DNA of 64,000 bases from Fragilaria crotonensis (lineage: Eukaryota > Bacillariophyta > Fragilariophyceae > Fragilariales > Fragilariaceae): contig JAKSYS010000163.1 of the NCBI GenBank assembly GCA_022925895.1, positions 36,166-100,165 on the forward strand. Reading direction: 5' to 3'. Within the stretch, counting starts at the first letter, position 1. Every line of letters begins with the position of its first letter. Under the pieces are notes generated by a model. It made no database searches and had not been told where the DNA came from. It worked only from the letters and a program-made list of their open reading frames with translations. The position numbers and the translations under genes were made by a program. Shown here in pieces: positions 21,365 through 31,513 of the stretch.

Positions 21365-22270
21365 AATAGATCACAGCAGACTGACACTGTACCGTTTGAT
21401 CGCTTCTCTTTGGGTATGGTAGATTGGTTCAAAGAATCAGTACAATACTGTATGGAATCTTGAAAATTGCAATACCCGCGGATCTGAAAAGAGTGAAACG
21501 AGGAGATGGAGGGTATAACTATTTTGATGGGAAAGGAATTGATTCAATTCACAACTGGCTGAAGTGTGGAACAAATCGGTGCAAATGGCAATCCCACGGA
21601 CCAGCAGACGTATCGACGTGTCTGGGATTCAGTCGTCCAACCATCGCGTTCTTCGTTTTTCGCCCATACATACATGTAGCCTACGAGTACAGTACCTCGA
21701 TGTGATGAAGCACAAAGCACAGTGGTACAAAGTGTATGACATATAAACCTTCCAATTTATCAAATGCGACCGTTGAGTAAAAATGCAGTACAGTACTCCG
21801 GTATCAGTGAATACGTAATACTGGTGTAGCACAGGACTAGCACTAGCTAGCATGTCATATTAGTGGTGGCCGATGTACAGATACATGATACATGTATATT
21901 ATATATATATGTATATATAGATATGTATAAGCGGCATATCTAAGAGCAAATGTCCAGGACTCCATGTTTTTTGGCATTTTTTATGGGAGTACTGCGAGCA
22001 TGCATACTCTAGTTCTATTGTACCGGTACCTGGTAGGCACAGTACAATACTCGAAGAGAATGTCTGAGTTGTCTTTGAGCATCGTCTGCCGCAGATTGCA
22101 AGCAACGAGCAACGCTGTCCATACGTCCATTGTCCATCACATGTAACCCTCGCGATTGGGAGGTTCACAGGAAAAAGAAGAATAGAACAGGGGCCTTGGA
22201 AAAATCGTTATTGTATTCGACGGTGTGGATGTTTTCCATCATTATCCGGGCGCCGATCAATGCCTTCACT
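21365..22270. promoter_or_regulatory. Divergent upstream region with AT dinucleotide run
   Basis: Holds an (AT)-rich TATATATATGTATATATAG stretch at 21898-21920, GTAC words at 21780-21800 and 22020-22050, and no supported ORF. The 22130-22270 part is an in-frame upstream extension of the methyltransferase and may be leader. Confidence 0.35.
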
Positions 22271-23140
22271 ATGGTCCTTCTACTGCTTTGCATTGTTTCA
22301 TTGCCACATGGTACAACATCATGGGTGGCGGTGCATTCCAATTGTCAGCGTTCGTCGAGAATAGTACGAGTGAATCACCTGTGCTGCGGAGTACGCCCCC
22401 AAAATCTGAGGCAGATTCCGTTTGACGATGATGGTGATGACCAAATCGTCCAAATCATCCCGCGGTTCGTGCAATTGGCAGACGATTGGTCTGTCACAAT
22501 TTGGGAGAAATACCAACCAGCTGCGACAGTCGATCACTATTGGAGCACTCAGAGTCGATCAGAGAAAGCATTGGATCCATTTGGTCTGGTCAACTGGCCA
22601 GGATCTATCGTGGCGGCACAAGAGTTGAGAAAGCACCGACAAGAGATCGAAAATACGACTGTCGTGGTTATTGGAGCAGGTACAGGTGTAGAAGTACAAG
22701 CTGTCGCCATGCTTGGAGCAAAACACGTTATTGCTACGGACTACAATCCCACTACCTTGAGGTTACTCGAGTATGGAGTCGAGAACGCAGGTCTTGAAAA
22801 TGTGGTAACATCGCGACTGTTTGATATCGCCAGTACGGAGGCACTTCCCGATTGTGACATATTGATTGCCTCCGATGTCATGTACTCTGAACGACTATCA
22901 AGAATAATCTCTGACAGATGTCTAGAGGCAAGACGGAAAAGGCACCCTCCAAAGATTCTAGTGTCCGACTCTCAGCGATTTGCTGATTTTGTTCCTCGAT
23001 TGCGGGAACAACTTGGCGACGACTCGATACAATGGGAAGAGAGATGGCTGCAATCCTTCACAGGCTCAGGAGTCTTGATAGACGATGATCAAACATACGA
23101 TGTCAAAGCTAGGGTCCTATCCATAGGTTGGGCTGGATAG
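22271..23140 (+). CDS. METTL21/NNT1-like protein methyltransferase
   Basis: An S-adenosylmethionine-dependent seven-beta-strand methyltransferase of the 'methyltransf_16' group (lysine methyltransferase-like). An N-terminal hydrophobic leader ('MVLLLLCIVSLPHG') suggests entry into the secretory or plastid route. 'FGLVNWPGSIVAAQEL' is the usual helix before motif I. Motif I is 'TTVVVIGAGTGVEVQAVA', post-I 'VIATDYNP', and motif IV 'CDILIASDVMYS', where the (D/E)xxY-like segment marks this clade. The start at 22271 gives 289 aa; an upstream ATG at 22229 would add 14 residues before the hydrophobic stretch. The target protein cannot be read from sequence. Confidence 0.85.
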   Translation: MVLLLLCIVSLPHGTTSWVAVHSNCQRSSRIVRVNHLCCGVRPQNLRQIPFDDDGDDQIVQIIPRFVQLADDWSVTIWEKYQPAATVDHYWSTQSRSEKALDPFGLVNWPGSIVAAQELRKHRQEIENTTVVVIGAGTGVEVQAVAMLGAKHVIATDYNPTTLRLLEYGVENAGLENVVTSRLFDIASTEALPDCDILIASDVMYSERLSRIISDRCLEARRKRHPPKILVSDSQRFADFVPRLREQLGDDSIQWEERWLQSFTGSGVLIDDDQTYDVKARVLSIGWAG

Positions 23141-23587
23141 TGCAGTGCATCACAAGGGGAAACAAAGGTTTTGACGACTGCATGTGTGACATTTGTATTC
23201 GTTGTGATCCATGTGTTGTGCCACTTCTGTGTGCTAGTTGTACATTTTGAGGGAGGGGCGTTCTGCGGTTCTGTGCATCGCATTCGTTGTACGAAACGAC
23301 TCATGTCCACGCGTTCACTCTGGAACCATCATATCATCGATGTCAACAGCCTACTTCCTGCCTACAAGTGAATGAAGGATTCAATTCTCGTTTATATTCT
23401 TGCTGGATCACATGCGTTGCGGATGCTCGACCTCGTCATCACTTTATGGTGTGCGAACTTTAGTGGTTATGACGTTATGACTATACGGCATACTCGACAG
23501 TAATGGCCATCATTTTTGCCATGGTGCAACACATCACTGGGAAAGTTGACGCTAGAACATCATCGTAAATACTCAAAACTTCCTACA
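23141..23587. other. Intergenic, convergent gene ends
   Basis: No gene, repeat or RNA recognised. Confidence 0.4.
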
Positions 23588-24754
23588 CTAGTGGTCGTCA
23601 TCCAGATCTGGATCATAGGCATAAAAGTGTTGAGTATTTCCCTCATCATTCCCATGATAGAGACCATACTGAGCATCATACTCCGCGTCTGTCTCCTCAT
23701 CTGGGTACGAGGCGCTGTTCACCGCCATTCGGCCAACCGGCATGGGAAGTCGGTCGTGGCGAAATCCAACATCTTCGTCGCTGTCAATGTCTTCATCACT
23801 TTCCTCATCAGGGTAATCATTATGTTCATGATCCTCGGCGTTGGAATCAACGTCGTCATCATCTTGCGCAAAGTCGTCATCAGAATCTCGACCATAGTCC
23901 TCGGGACAGAGTGTCTCGAGGATGAGCTCTCCATGCTCATTGAGGTAACCAACACCGCCTCGAAGCTCCACGTACGTTGGATCAATCTGTTCCTCCTGTT
24001 CTTGTTCCGTAACAAGCTGAAACACGTCATAGACATAATCCTGCGTATCGGCACCAAAGGAAACGAGAAGTTGCGCCACTTGGTCGTTTCCAGCGAGGAT
24101 GGCATTTTGGTACGGGCGCTGTCCACTGACGTTTGCCGAATCGATGCAAAGTGCTTTTGGATACGACATTAAAATGTGCCTGGCTTCTTCGACATTGTTC
24201 CATAAGGCTGCCAAGTGCAAGACGTTGCTGCCATCGGGTAACGTCCAAGATAGGTATCGGTTCGTGTCATGCATGACGCGCTCGTCGTGTTCCAAGAAAT
24301 CCAAGTATTGTTGAAGAGTGGATGATCCCTCTTGTATCTGCTTCATTTTCTGATCAATCAATCGATAGGTTGGATCAAGTATTGCATTTTTGGCTCTCGG
24401 TCGTGGCGACAAGGAGGTTTTGCTCGTCGGTGACTTTTCCAACGTCAGTGCTAGCTTTGGTCGTTTTGGATCAATCCTGTTGAGCGTCGCATCGACGAAC
24501 TTGAGCGAGCGTTTTCGGCTTTCTTTCTCAGTGGCTGATTCGGAAAGCGAAGTCTCGATGCGCTTCCAAGTCAGAGTATTGCTCGAAAACGGCAAGGGCG
24601 AAAGGTTGGATGATGCCAATTCTTGCGCGAGATCATCGACTGTTTCTTGTCGTGCACGTTTACGTTTAGCGAATTGAAGAGTAGGCAAAGGATCGACAGT
24701 CCTGGGCCGTTTGATGCGAAGGACAGTTGTGGAAGAACCGACGTTGGGCGCCAT
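23588..24754 (-). CDS. Iwr1-type RNA polymerase II import factor with internal ankyrin repeats
   Basis: The 388-aa protein begins 'STTVLRIKRPRTVDPLPTLQF', the N-terminal signature of Iwr1/SLC7A6OS. The acidic end 'DSDDDFAQDDDDVDSNAED..NDYPDEESDED' is the Iwr1 motif. Iwr1 guides assembled RNA polymerase II into the nucleus. Between them, at residues ~165-240, are ankyrin-like repeats ('DGSNVLHLAALWNNVEEARHIL', 'SGQRPYQNAILAGNDQVAQLLVSFGAD'). 'YVYDVFQL', just after the ankyrins, matches the start of the Iwr1 C-terminal region, so the repeats are inserted inside an Iwr1 framework. There is a single exon from the ATG at 24754. Basic clusters in the first 40 residues could act as a nuclear signal. 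The insertion is what stands out. Confidence 0.82.
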   Translation of the reverse strand: MAPNVGSSTTVLRIKRPRTVDPLPTLQFAKRKRARQETVDDLAQELASSNLSPLPFSSNTLTWKRIETSLSESATEKESRKRSLKFVDATLNRIDPKRPKLALTLEKSPTSKTSLSPRPRAKNAILDPTYRLIDQKMKQIQEGSSTLQQYLDFLEHDERVMHDTNRYLSWTLPDGSNVLHLAALWNNVEEARHILMSYPKALCIDSANVSGQRPYQNAILAGNDQVAQLLVSFGADTQDYVYDVFQLVTEQEQEEQIDPTYVELRGGVGYLNEHGELILETLCPEDYGRDSDDDFAQDDDDVDSNAEDHEHNDYPDEESDEDIDSDEDVGFRHDRLPMPVGRMAVNSASYPDEETDAEYDAQYGLYHGNDEGNTQHFYAYDPDLDDDH

Positions 24755-25370
24755 GGCTGTCGTAACTGATTCAATTAGGGCTCTGTGGAGTCAAGGTCGT
24801 TCGTCATTATGCAGTGCAGTCAGCTAATTGAGAAGCACAGTATTGTTCTAGGGCTTGTTACCAGACGTTGTGTAGCAGTAGTCGTTCAGGTTCTTGTTGC
24901 TTGGCGGAGGGTTTGATTTTGTTTGGTATTTGACGACGAACAGGGGGTTCCGGCAACAAAGTGTGACTGGTAGTTCGGATTATGTGGAATCTACATAAAT
25001 ACCCTGGAATCTCTGGAATCCCCAGTTCATTCTGCTCCCACCGTCCCCCGTTTCGACGAAGTCTGGTGTCGTGTGGGTCGTGTGCATGAGGAAAACGGCG
25101 GTTTTAATCTGCATGGAAAGGACAAGAGTGCGGCGTCAATGAGCCTATGCTGGCGCGCATACAGCGTATTGCTTCAACTCCAGTAGACAAGTATTTGTAC
25201 TACGGTACTGGTAGATGTTTTACCATGGGTGGGTTAGGCGTTCAACGGCTGGAAAAAAATCCAGAATTCCGAACATGAACAGTCTTAGCTCACCTCTTCG
25301 TCTTATAAGCTTGGAGTGTCCTTGCGATTGGACTTGGCCAACTCACTAAACGATACAGCAATAATTGATA
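24755..25370. promoter_or_regulatory. Divergent promoter region
   Basis: Upstream of both the Iwr1 and SET-protein genes. It contains CTGGAATCTCTGGAATCCC (heat-shock-element-like GGAAT words near 25010-25025) and a GTACTACGGTACTGGTAG cluster at 25197-25213. No ORF is supported. Confidence 0.35.
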
Positions 25371-27310
25371 ATGTTCTCAGTTGGCCTTGTCGTTCGGACC
25401 GTAGTAGTCCTCGGAATTGTCTCGACAACTGCCAATGCCACCAATGTGGTTGACGATCAAGAATTCACATGTGGAATATGGTTTGCCAAATCGACAATTC
25501 CTGGAGCTGGTTTAGGGATCTTTGCCGGAAAGGATTTTGATAAAGGAGAGAGTGTGCTGCCGGTCGGAGATGTGGTGATCCCGCTTGTGGATTCCAAAAT
25601 TCACAAACATCGTGACTACAAGTTTTTGTGGGACGAGTACACGTGGGAGGGAGTAGCACTTTTTATGGAACGAGAAGGCGTGTCTGAATCCATCAGTGTA
25701 GCGTCTCCTGGGTTTGGATCAGCCGTGAATTGCTTTCTTGGTTTGGTCAACGTGAAGGAAACCATTCCTAGCAACACTAATACTGGCCTTCATCGTTCCC
25801 AAGATCCAGGAGTTGGTGCATTTTCTACCTATTGGAATCGAGAAACGTTGGCAATGATACCTATCAAGGCTGGAAATGAACTTTTTGCAGATTGTGCGTA
25901 AATATCAAAGTCCCACTGTCAATCTAGATTGCCTGTTCATCACGAGAAAACCTCGTCTAACTCTTGAATGTCATTGCTTTCAGATGGGAATGGTTGGTTC
26001 ACATCGAGGGAAGCGACGATCGGTCCAGTGCCCTGAAAGGAGATCTTGTCCGTGCAAACGAGTTGATTGAAAAGTACTTGAACCTTGAACAGAGCTTGAA
26101 ATCGGTGGTCAAGGGAGAGATCCTTGAAGAACTCTGGGAGACATTTGCGTGGAAGACACCATTTGAGGATACATCTCGAGTCCTGTTTGCAATGCCCAAG
26201 AATTGGGATGACCTGCGCGTTGCCGGTAATATAACTCTTACAGAGTTGAAACGGCGTCACCATTCAACCTCGCTGGATTGGTTGAAACAGCATGGTGAAT
26301 GCGGTGACTTGATTACTGTAAAGGAATCTACAATTCGGCAGGCGGGACGTGGAGCGTTCGCCAGGAAACGGTTTACAGTGGGGGAGTTTGTTGGTCCTTA
26401 TCCTCTCATCCATCTCCCTTATCGTCAAGTCCTCGATATGTTTGAGCTTACCAGGTCGGACGATCCAAAGAAACACAAGGCTGATAGAGACAAAAAAACG
26501 CATACACAGTTGCTAGTGAACTATTGTATGGGGCACAACGAGTCAACGTTGCTGCTTTGTCCCTACGGTACACTTTCCAGTCATATTAACCACAACCAGA
26601 CATTGGCAAATGTCAAAATGGTCTGGGCCGACCCTGCAAAGTCAAACCACCATGCCGACTGGCTGAATAAAACACTGCGAGAGCTATACGACACCCCGTA
26701 TGCCGGTTTGGCCATGAGTTTGGTCGCGACGAGGGAAATCGAGGCCGACGAGGAAATATTCCTGGACTATGGTGACGAATGGGAGGAAGCTTGGCAGGCA
26801 CACGTGAAGAGTTACATTCCTGTATCAGGTGCATCGACGTACAAGTCTGCGGAGCAGCTGAACGATGAGATGTCGGTGATACGAACGGAGTTTGAGCTCA
26901 TTTTCCATCCATACCCGAGCAATGTCCACGTGTACTTTTCGTTGGCATTTAAAGTTCCGCGTATCGTTTGGCTGAAGTATTGGGAACAGGGAACACTAGA
27001 TGAGTTTATGATCAAGGAGGATGAATATTATGGTCGGGTTGAAGTCTTGCGACGAGAAGTGGACAGGTATGGTGACACTTGGTACACTGTGCTTCCACTC
27101 GACGACGGCAGCAAAAAGAAATTGCCGCTGAAACCGAAGATCATCGAGAGAGTTCCGCGGGAGGCCTTCAGGTTCTTTGACAACTCCTACACAAGTGACA
27201 TGCTTCAAAGAAATGCTTTCCGACATGATGCTAGAATACCCGATCACCTCTTTCCCGATTTGTGGAAGAATCGAAGGTCAGGTGTGGACCTTGATCCTTT
27301 ATCTAAGTAA
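25371..27310 (+). CDS. Secretory protein with two SET-like regions
   Basis: A 617-aa product after removing one intron (25898-25983, 86 nt, GTAAAT...TTCAG, phase 2). A signal peptide ('MFSVGLVVRTVVVLGIVSTTANA') is followed by a first SET-like region: 'STIPGAGLGIFAGKDFDKGE' and, before the intron, 'IPIKAGNELFADC'. The second region is more complete: 'STIRQAGRGAFARKRFTVGE', 'YGTLSSHINHNQ' (the N-H-S/N-H region that contacts SAM), and 'TREIEADEEIFLDYGDEWEEAW'. Such double-SET proteins occur in diatoms. A secretory or plastid-routed leader is unusual for a SET protein, which is normally nuclear or stromal. Whether it methylates protein is unknown. Confidence 0.8.
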
Positions 27311-27825
27311 TGCACTGTCCTTTTTTGTCCACCTGGACTCCTTCTCTGTTGAACATAATAATCATATAATTTGACTTGTGAGCATGTATGTTAATCTACA
27401 ACATGGAGTGGATTCGTTCATGTAACGGTATTTCTACAAGGTATGTGGGTTGTATGAGCTAGTTGTTGTCAGTAGTCAGTAGTTCCCCAGGACGTATAGT
27501 AGCAGTATTACCTGCGCCGTAAAGAGTTTGTGTCTGTACTCTGTAATCTGTACTCCGGCCTCCGGCGAGTTTGCGAGTAGAATCGGGAGAAATGAAATGG
27601 TTTTTCGACATGAAAATAGGGGGTAGACATCGAAAAGACTTCGGCATGAATCGAAATGTCTCTCATGTGAATCTTCACAACTGTGTCCAACGTCCAACAG
27701 CATTCAATCTCTGTGTTCACTCGTCACTCGTCACTTCGTCCCAGTCATTGAAGGTTGACAGTACGTCGTATTGAAGCTGGCATCAAATAGTTCTACGACA
27801 ACGAATAGGACCATTGTGATAAGTC
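27311..27825. promoter_or_regulatory. Intergenic upstream of the Na+/H+ exchanger
   Basis: No gene recognised. A CACTCGTCACTCGTCACTTCG-type pyrimidine leader at 27718-27740 resembles a 5'UTR. Confidence 0.3.
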
Positions 27826-29562
27826 ATGGAAATGGATCAAGCTGAGGATGGATTGCGTTGGTTGGCCGAGAGCAGCAGCAATGTGGACAGAATGGCGGAT
27901 GGTCTGAATGCTACGGACAATTCGACAGTTTTTGAAAACTTCAATGCTCCAGAGGAAACACACGACTTTGATGCGTACTCTTCAACCATTTTGAATGTGA
28001 CACTCATTGCTTGTCTGCTCTTGGCGTACTACGTCAAGCAATATCGACTTTACTATCTTCCGGAATCGGCCGGAGCACTCATGATTGGAGTTGTTGTGGG
28101 GGGGAATAGCCAGGCTCGTCACGAACGATTTGCAATTCTTTGTATTTGTAAGTTTGTATTTATTGTTGTGGATAATATGTGGTATGTGGTTTGTACACTT
28201 ATCCAATTTACACAAAACAAGTCACCAGAAGTTTTCTTCTTCGTCCTCCTCCCTCCAATCATGTTTGAGGCAGGATACAGCCTCAACCGAAAAGATTTCT
28301 TTGAGAACTTTGGAGCGATTACTCTGTATGCAATGGTGGGCACCATTATATCGACTTTCGTGGTTGGTCTGCTCACGTTTTACATGGCGAAGCAGGGACT
28401 TATTAAGGACATTGACAAGGAGAACCCAATGGAAGCATTGCTTTTTGGAGCACTTATATCGGCCGTCGATCCAGTTGCAACGCTCTCTATCATGGGGAAT
28501 GCTGATCTTCAAGTTAATCCATTGTTGTACAGCTTGGTGTTTGGAGAGTCTGTTTTGAACGATGCCATTGCCGTTGTTTTATTCAAAACTTTCCATAGGT
28601 ACTACAGCCCTGAAGGACCAGATTGGCAAGACGCAGAGATCACAGCCGCCCTGTTGGCATTTTTTACAGTAACTATACTGAGCATTGGTGTTGGCGTGTT
28701 TATGGGTCTGACCGCGTCGTTGATGTACAAGCACACACAGCTGTCCGAGTATCCAAAGTTCGAGACCTCCCTCCTCTTTTGCTTTTGCTACCTCTGCTAT
28801 TCGATTGCAGAATCGTTGGAGCTATCAGGAATCATGGCAATCTTCTTCCAAGGAATCATACTCTCGCATTACAATTCCTACAACTTGAGTCCAGCCGCTC
28901 ATGTGGCATCGGAGCAGATTTTTTCGACGTTGGCCACCATCGCTGAAACTGCGGTCTTTCTCTACATGGGTATGGGCGTCTTTACGGGTCGCTTCGCAAA
29001 CTGGGATGTTATGTTTTCCGTACTGGCGCTTTTATTCTGTCTGTTGGGTCGAATTCTCAATATATTCCCGCTTTCTGTCATTGCCAACCTATGTCGAAAG
29101 AAGAGGACAGATCGCATCACGTGTAAGATGCAAGGAGTTCTGTGGTTCGCGGGTCTTCGGGGTGCCATTGCGTTTGCTCTTTCTGAAAACATGCCGGGCC
29201 CCAACAAAGATGTCTATGCCACTGCGACCTTGTCCATCTGTATCTTTACCACCATTGTTTGCGGTGGACTCACCGATAAGGTACTGACAATGACAGATAT
29301 GAAGTCGATCGTCGACGACACCGATGTGGATACTGATACTGAAGAAGTAGAGAGTCTTGCGAATGCCTCGTATCCACAAATACATGGACGTGTGTATGCT
29401 GGAGTCAAGGGTGCGTGGAAAGATTTCGACAATCGGTACCTCAAGGTACTTTTTGGTGGATCACGCACAGTCCGATCCGGCGCCAATCGTCACAACTTTG
29501 ATAATCATGGGCACTATGAGATGCCGAAAGTCCATTCCGATAGCTTAGACGAGGACGAGTAG
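27826..29562 (+). CDS. Na+/H+ exchanger, NHE/CPA1 family (one apparent frame break)
   Basis: A proton antiporter with about 12 membrane spans. Visible motifs are 'FFFVLLPPIMFEAGYSL' (amiloride-binding-like), 'FGALISAVDPVATLSIM', 'LVFGESVLNDAIAVVLF' (the transport-site ND) and 'WFAGLRGAIAFAL'. The acidic C-terminal tail suggests regulation. The continuous frame through 28.1-28.2 kb is misleading: family continuity needs an intron at 28148-28221 (74 nt, GTAAGT...ACAAG). It also needs one base fewer in the 7-G run at 28098-28104, giving 'MIGVVVGG-IARLVTNDLQFFVF-SPEVFF'. Extra base and intron cancel in frame, producing a false 38-residue insert. Corrected length is 553 aa. Transport class is firm; organelle and ion preference are open. 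Confidence 0.88.
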   Translation: MEMDQAEDGLRWLAESSSNVDRMADGLNATDNSTVFENFNAPEETHDFDAYSSTILNVTLIACLLLAYYVKQYRLYYLPESAGALMIGVVVGGNSQARHERFAILCICKFVFIVVDNMWYVVCTLIQFTQNKSPEVFFFVLLPPIMFEAGYSLNRKDFFENFGAITLYAMVGTIISTFVVGLLTFYMAKQGLIKDIDKENPMEALLFGALISAVDPVATLSIMGNADLQVNPLLYSLVFGESVLNDAIAVVLFKTFHRYYSPEGPDWQDAEITAALLAFFTVTILSIGVGVFMGLTASLMYKHTQLSEYPKFETSLLFCFCYLCYSIAESLELSGIMAIFFQGIILSHYNSYNLSPAAHVASEQIFSTLATIAETAVFLYMGMGVFTGRFANWDVMFSVLALLFCLLGRILNIFPLSVIANLCRKKRTDRITCKMQGVLWFAGLRGAIAFALSENMPGPNKDVYATATLSICIFTTIVCGGLTDKVLTMTDMKSIVDDTDVDTDTEEVESLANASYPQIHGRVYAGVKGAWKDFDNRYLKVLFGGSRTVRSGANRHNFDNHGHYEMPKVHSDSLDEDE

Positions 29563-30250
29563 TCGGCGGGAGTTCATTGTGACTGACGTGCCCATGAGAG
29601 CGCAAGTAGTGTTGACCAAGGGCGAGGCATGACATACAAGCGACCGTTTCGTACGCTGGTGTTTTCTCACGGGTGAATAATAGTCGAGTATTGACTATCC
29701 TCACGATGGACCCCTTACTGCCAGCTTGGACCATGACAATCAACTGCACTATCGAACGTCGGCGGGTGCCATCCTTTTTCCATTCCCCTCGGCGAGTGTT
29801 TCTAGACCCCAAGATCAATCGCAGGTCCAATAAAGTTCCCCTGTTCCCCAAGGCTGCCGGTATCCGTCACTTTGCTGCGGAGTTTGGGCGACGATATAGG
29901 CTCGAGAGAAGTCCTTGGCGCTGCATGGCGTATGACGTGATTATTAGGTTGGTTTTACATCCTTCAATAAAAAGTGCGGGTAGCTTTTATCTGACAAGTA
30001 CAAGTAGTACAGCGTGCAGTGTTAGTAAAAACTACTCCCGACTCCCGACAAACATTCGACAGTATTTCATCAATCCCATTACCGAGAGTAAAGTAACGGT
30101 ACTCGTAGACGCTCCCACGACGCAAGATGCATAGTTTTAATTGCATCCTTGCCATGATGGTCTGATGAAGGATAACTGTACCTGGAAGAAAGAGTTATGA
30201 CTGGGATCACCGTCATGGTTCCATATTGAATCCGAGTTCTGTTCCAAGAT
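29563..30250. other. Intergenic
   Basis: Only short frames; a 153-codon frame at 29673-30134 has no domain and a composition unlike neighbouring genes. TACAAGTAGTAC-type words occur at 29998-30010. Confidence 0.35.
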
Positions 30251-30904
30251 ATGAGAAGTATTGGTGCGACGCGACGAACATTCATCGAGCTTGCACATTC
30301 CAGTCTGCTGCTCCTTTCGCCCATCGATCCTGTCGCAGATCTCATTTGTCGTTACACTCCCACCGAATTTCGATCTGCAGTGTGTCAAACATCACGCTTT
30401 CTATATCGAGGAGAAACATCAGTCTTGCTTCCGTCAATCCTTCATCCAGATCCTGATTTGTTAGTCGAAGGGACCTATCCTGAGAATGATGCCAAATTGG
30501 CGTTGGAATATTTCACAGGCCTCGAAGCCATGCTGACATCGCGAGCGACACCATCGATCGGTCACATTGGTACCCCCAACTACGAGGATGCTGCGGAATG
30601 GGGCGAGGTCGTGTCTGTCTGGCCACTCGGCAATCACCTCTCCTATGTGTATCCTCAAGATTCCAGAACCTTCTATCCTGGAGGAGACTGTAGTGACAAC
30701 AAGAACGTCATTGTTGAGGATCATGGTCTTGCAGCAGCCTTGGCACTGGGACACGAAGTTTTGTTCACGTCGTGGTTCGATGATGATGTCAGAGGGTTGC
30801 CGCCAGATATAGTACCCGCCTGGATTTCTGCCTTTGTCGCGATTCCATCAAGCGACGACGCGAAATTGAAGAGGAGTCTAGAAATGCGAAACTATGGATT
30901 GTAG
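30251..30904 (+). CDS. Hypothetical protein, 217 aa
   Basis: An uninterrupted, protein-like frame with a helical N-terminus ('FIELAHSSLLLLSPIDPVADLICRY') and a globular remainder. That part includes 'EGTYPENDAKLALEYFTGLEAML', 'WGEVVSVWPLGNHLSYVYPQDSRTFYPGG' and 'FTSWFDDDVRGLPPDIVPAWISAFVAIP'. There is no membrane span and no named domain that I recognise. Aromatic and Pro/Gly-rich turns suggest a folded enzyme- or binding-type protein, not low-complexity filler. The ATG at 30251 is the first available; an upstream exon is possible. Confidence 0.68.
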   Translation: MRSIGATRRTFIELAHSSLLLLSPIDPVADLICRYTPTEFRSAVCQTSRFLYRGETSVLLPSILHPDPDLLVEGTYPENDAKLALEYFTGLEAMLTSRATPSIGHIGTPNYEDAAEWGEVVSVWPLGNHLSYVYPQDSRTFYPGGDCSDNKNVIVEDHGLAAALALGHEVLFTSWFDDDVRGLPPDIVPAWISAFVAIPSSDDAKLKRSLEMRNYGL

Positions 30905-31513
30905 ACATGGTTGTCGAATCAACCAATGGTCGTGGCTGATGGGTGATTTTCATGAGAATCCACTCCTCTATTTTCATGTCCATAGCTGCATTTACCAGCA
31001 TCTTCTCGCATCAGACCATCCCATACCTGGCATCTATTCGGCAATGTCGAAGTTCGAGCGCTGCTAATACTGCTGTCAGGTTGTGTTGATGGTTCCTATA
31101 CCTCCGAGAATGTTAGTTGCTACAATACCTGATAGGCTTTGTATGACTTCGCAGGTCTATCCGAACATTATATAATCATGACATGAGGCGTACTTGTATC
31201 ATACCCTTCGTTGGATTGTTATCCCCTAATCAGTACTCGTACTCTGAGTACCTGATGGTACGCCATGTACAGTAGCGTACTTTGTACCGTTCCATCTTCC
31301 ACCGTTTATGGAACGAGTCTTGCAGAAATTCAAAAGGTATCTTTTCCTTGTCGGGCAAGCCAGTTTGTGGATTAGTAGAGCCGTAGAAACAGGTAATGCA
31401 GTACTATACCGGCACTTGTATACGCTACACGACCAGTTGCGTGTTCGCGAGTATTCTTTGTTCGCGGATCTTCACAGTTGACACCTCAACATTCGATTCA
31501 TGGCATTTTTACC
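30905..31513. other. Intergenic with GTACTCTGAGTAC palindrome
   Basis: Contains AGTACTCGTACTCTGAGTAC and GTACGCCATGTACAGTAGCG at 31230-31280. Apparent leader sequence precedes the next gene. No gene is supported. Confidence 0.35.

Noticed and set aside
24945-24958. GGGGGTTCCGGCAA as a third end of the GGAGGTTCCGGAAT family
   Set aside because: Only 11 of 14 positions match, no partner in inverted orientation nearby, and no repeat tract.
27826-29562. Uninterrupted 578-residue Na+/H+ exchanger reading
   Set aside because: The segment at 28106-28221 has no similarity to the family, whereas the alternative frame plus a GT-AG intron gives family-conserved residues on both sides.
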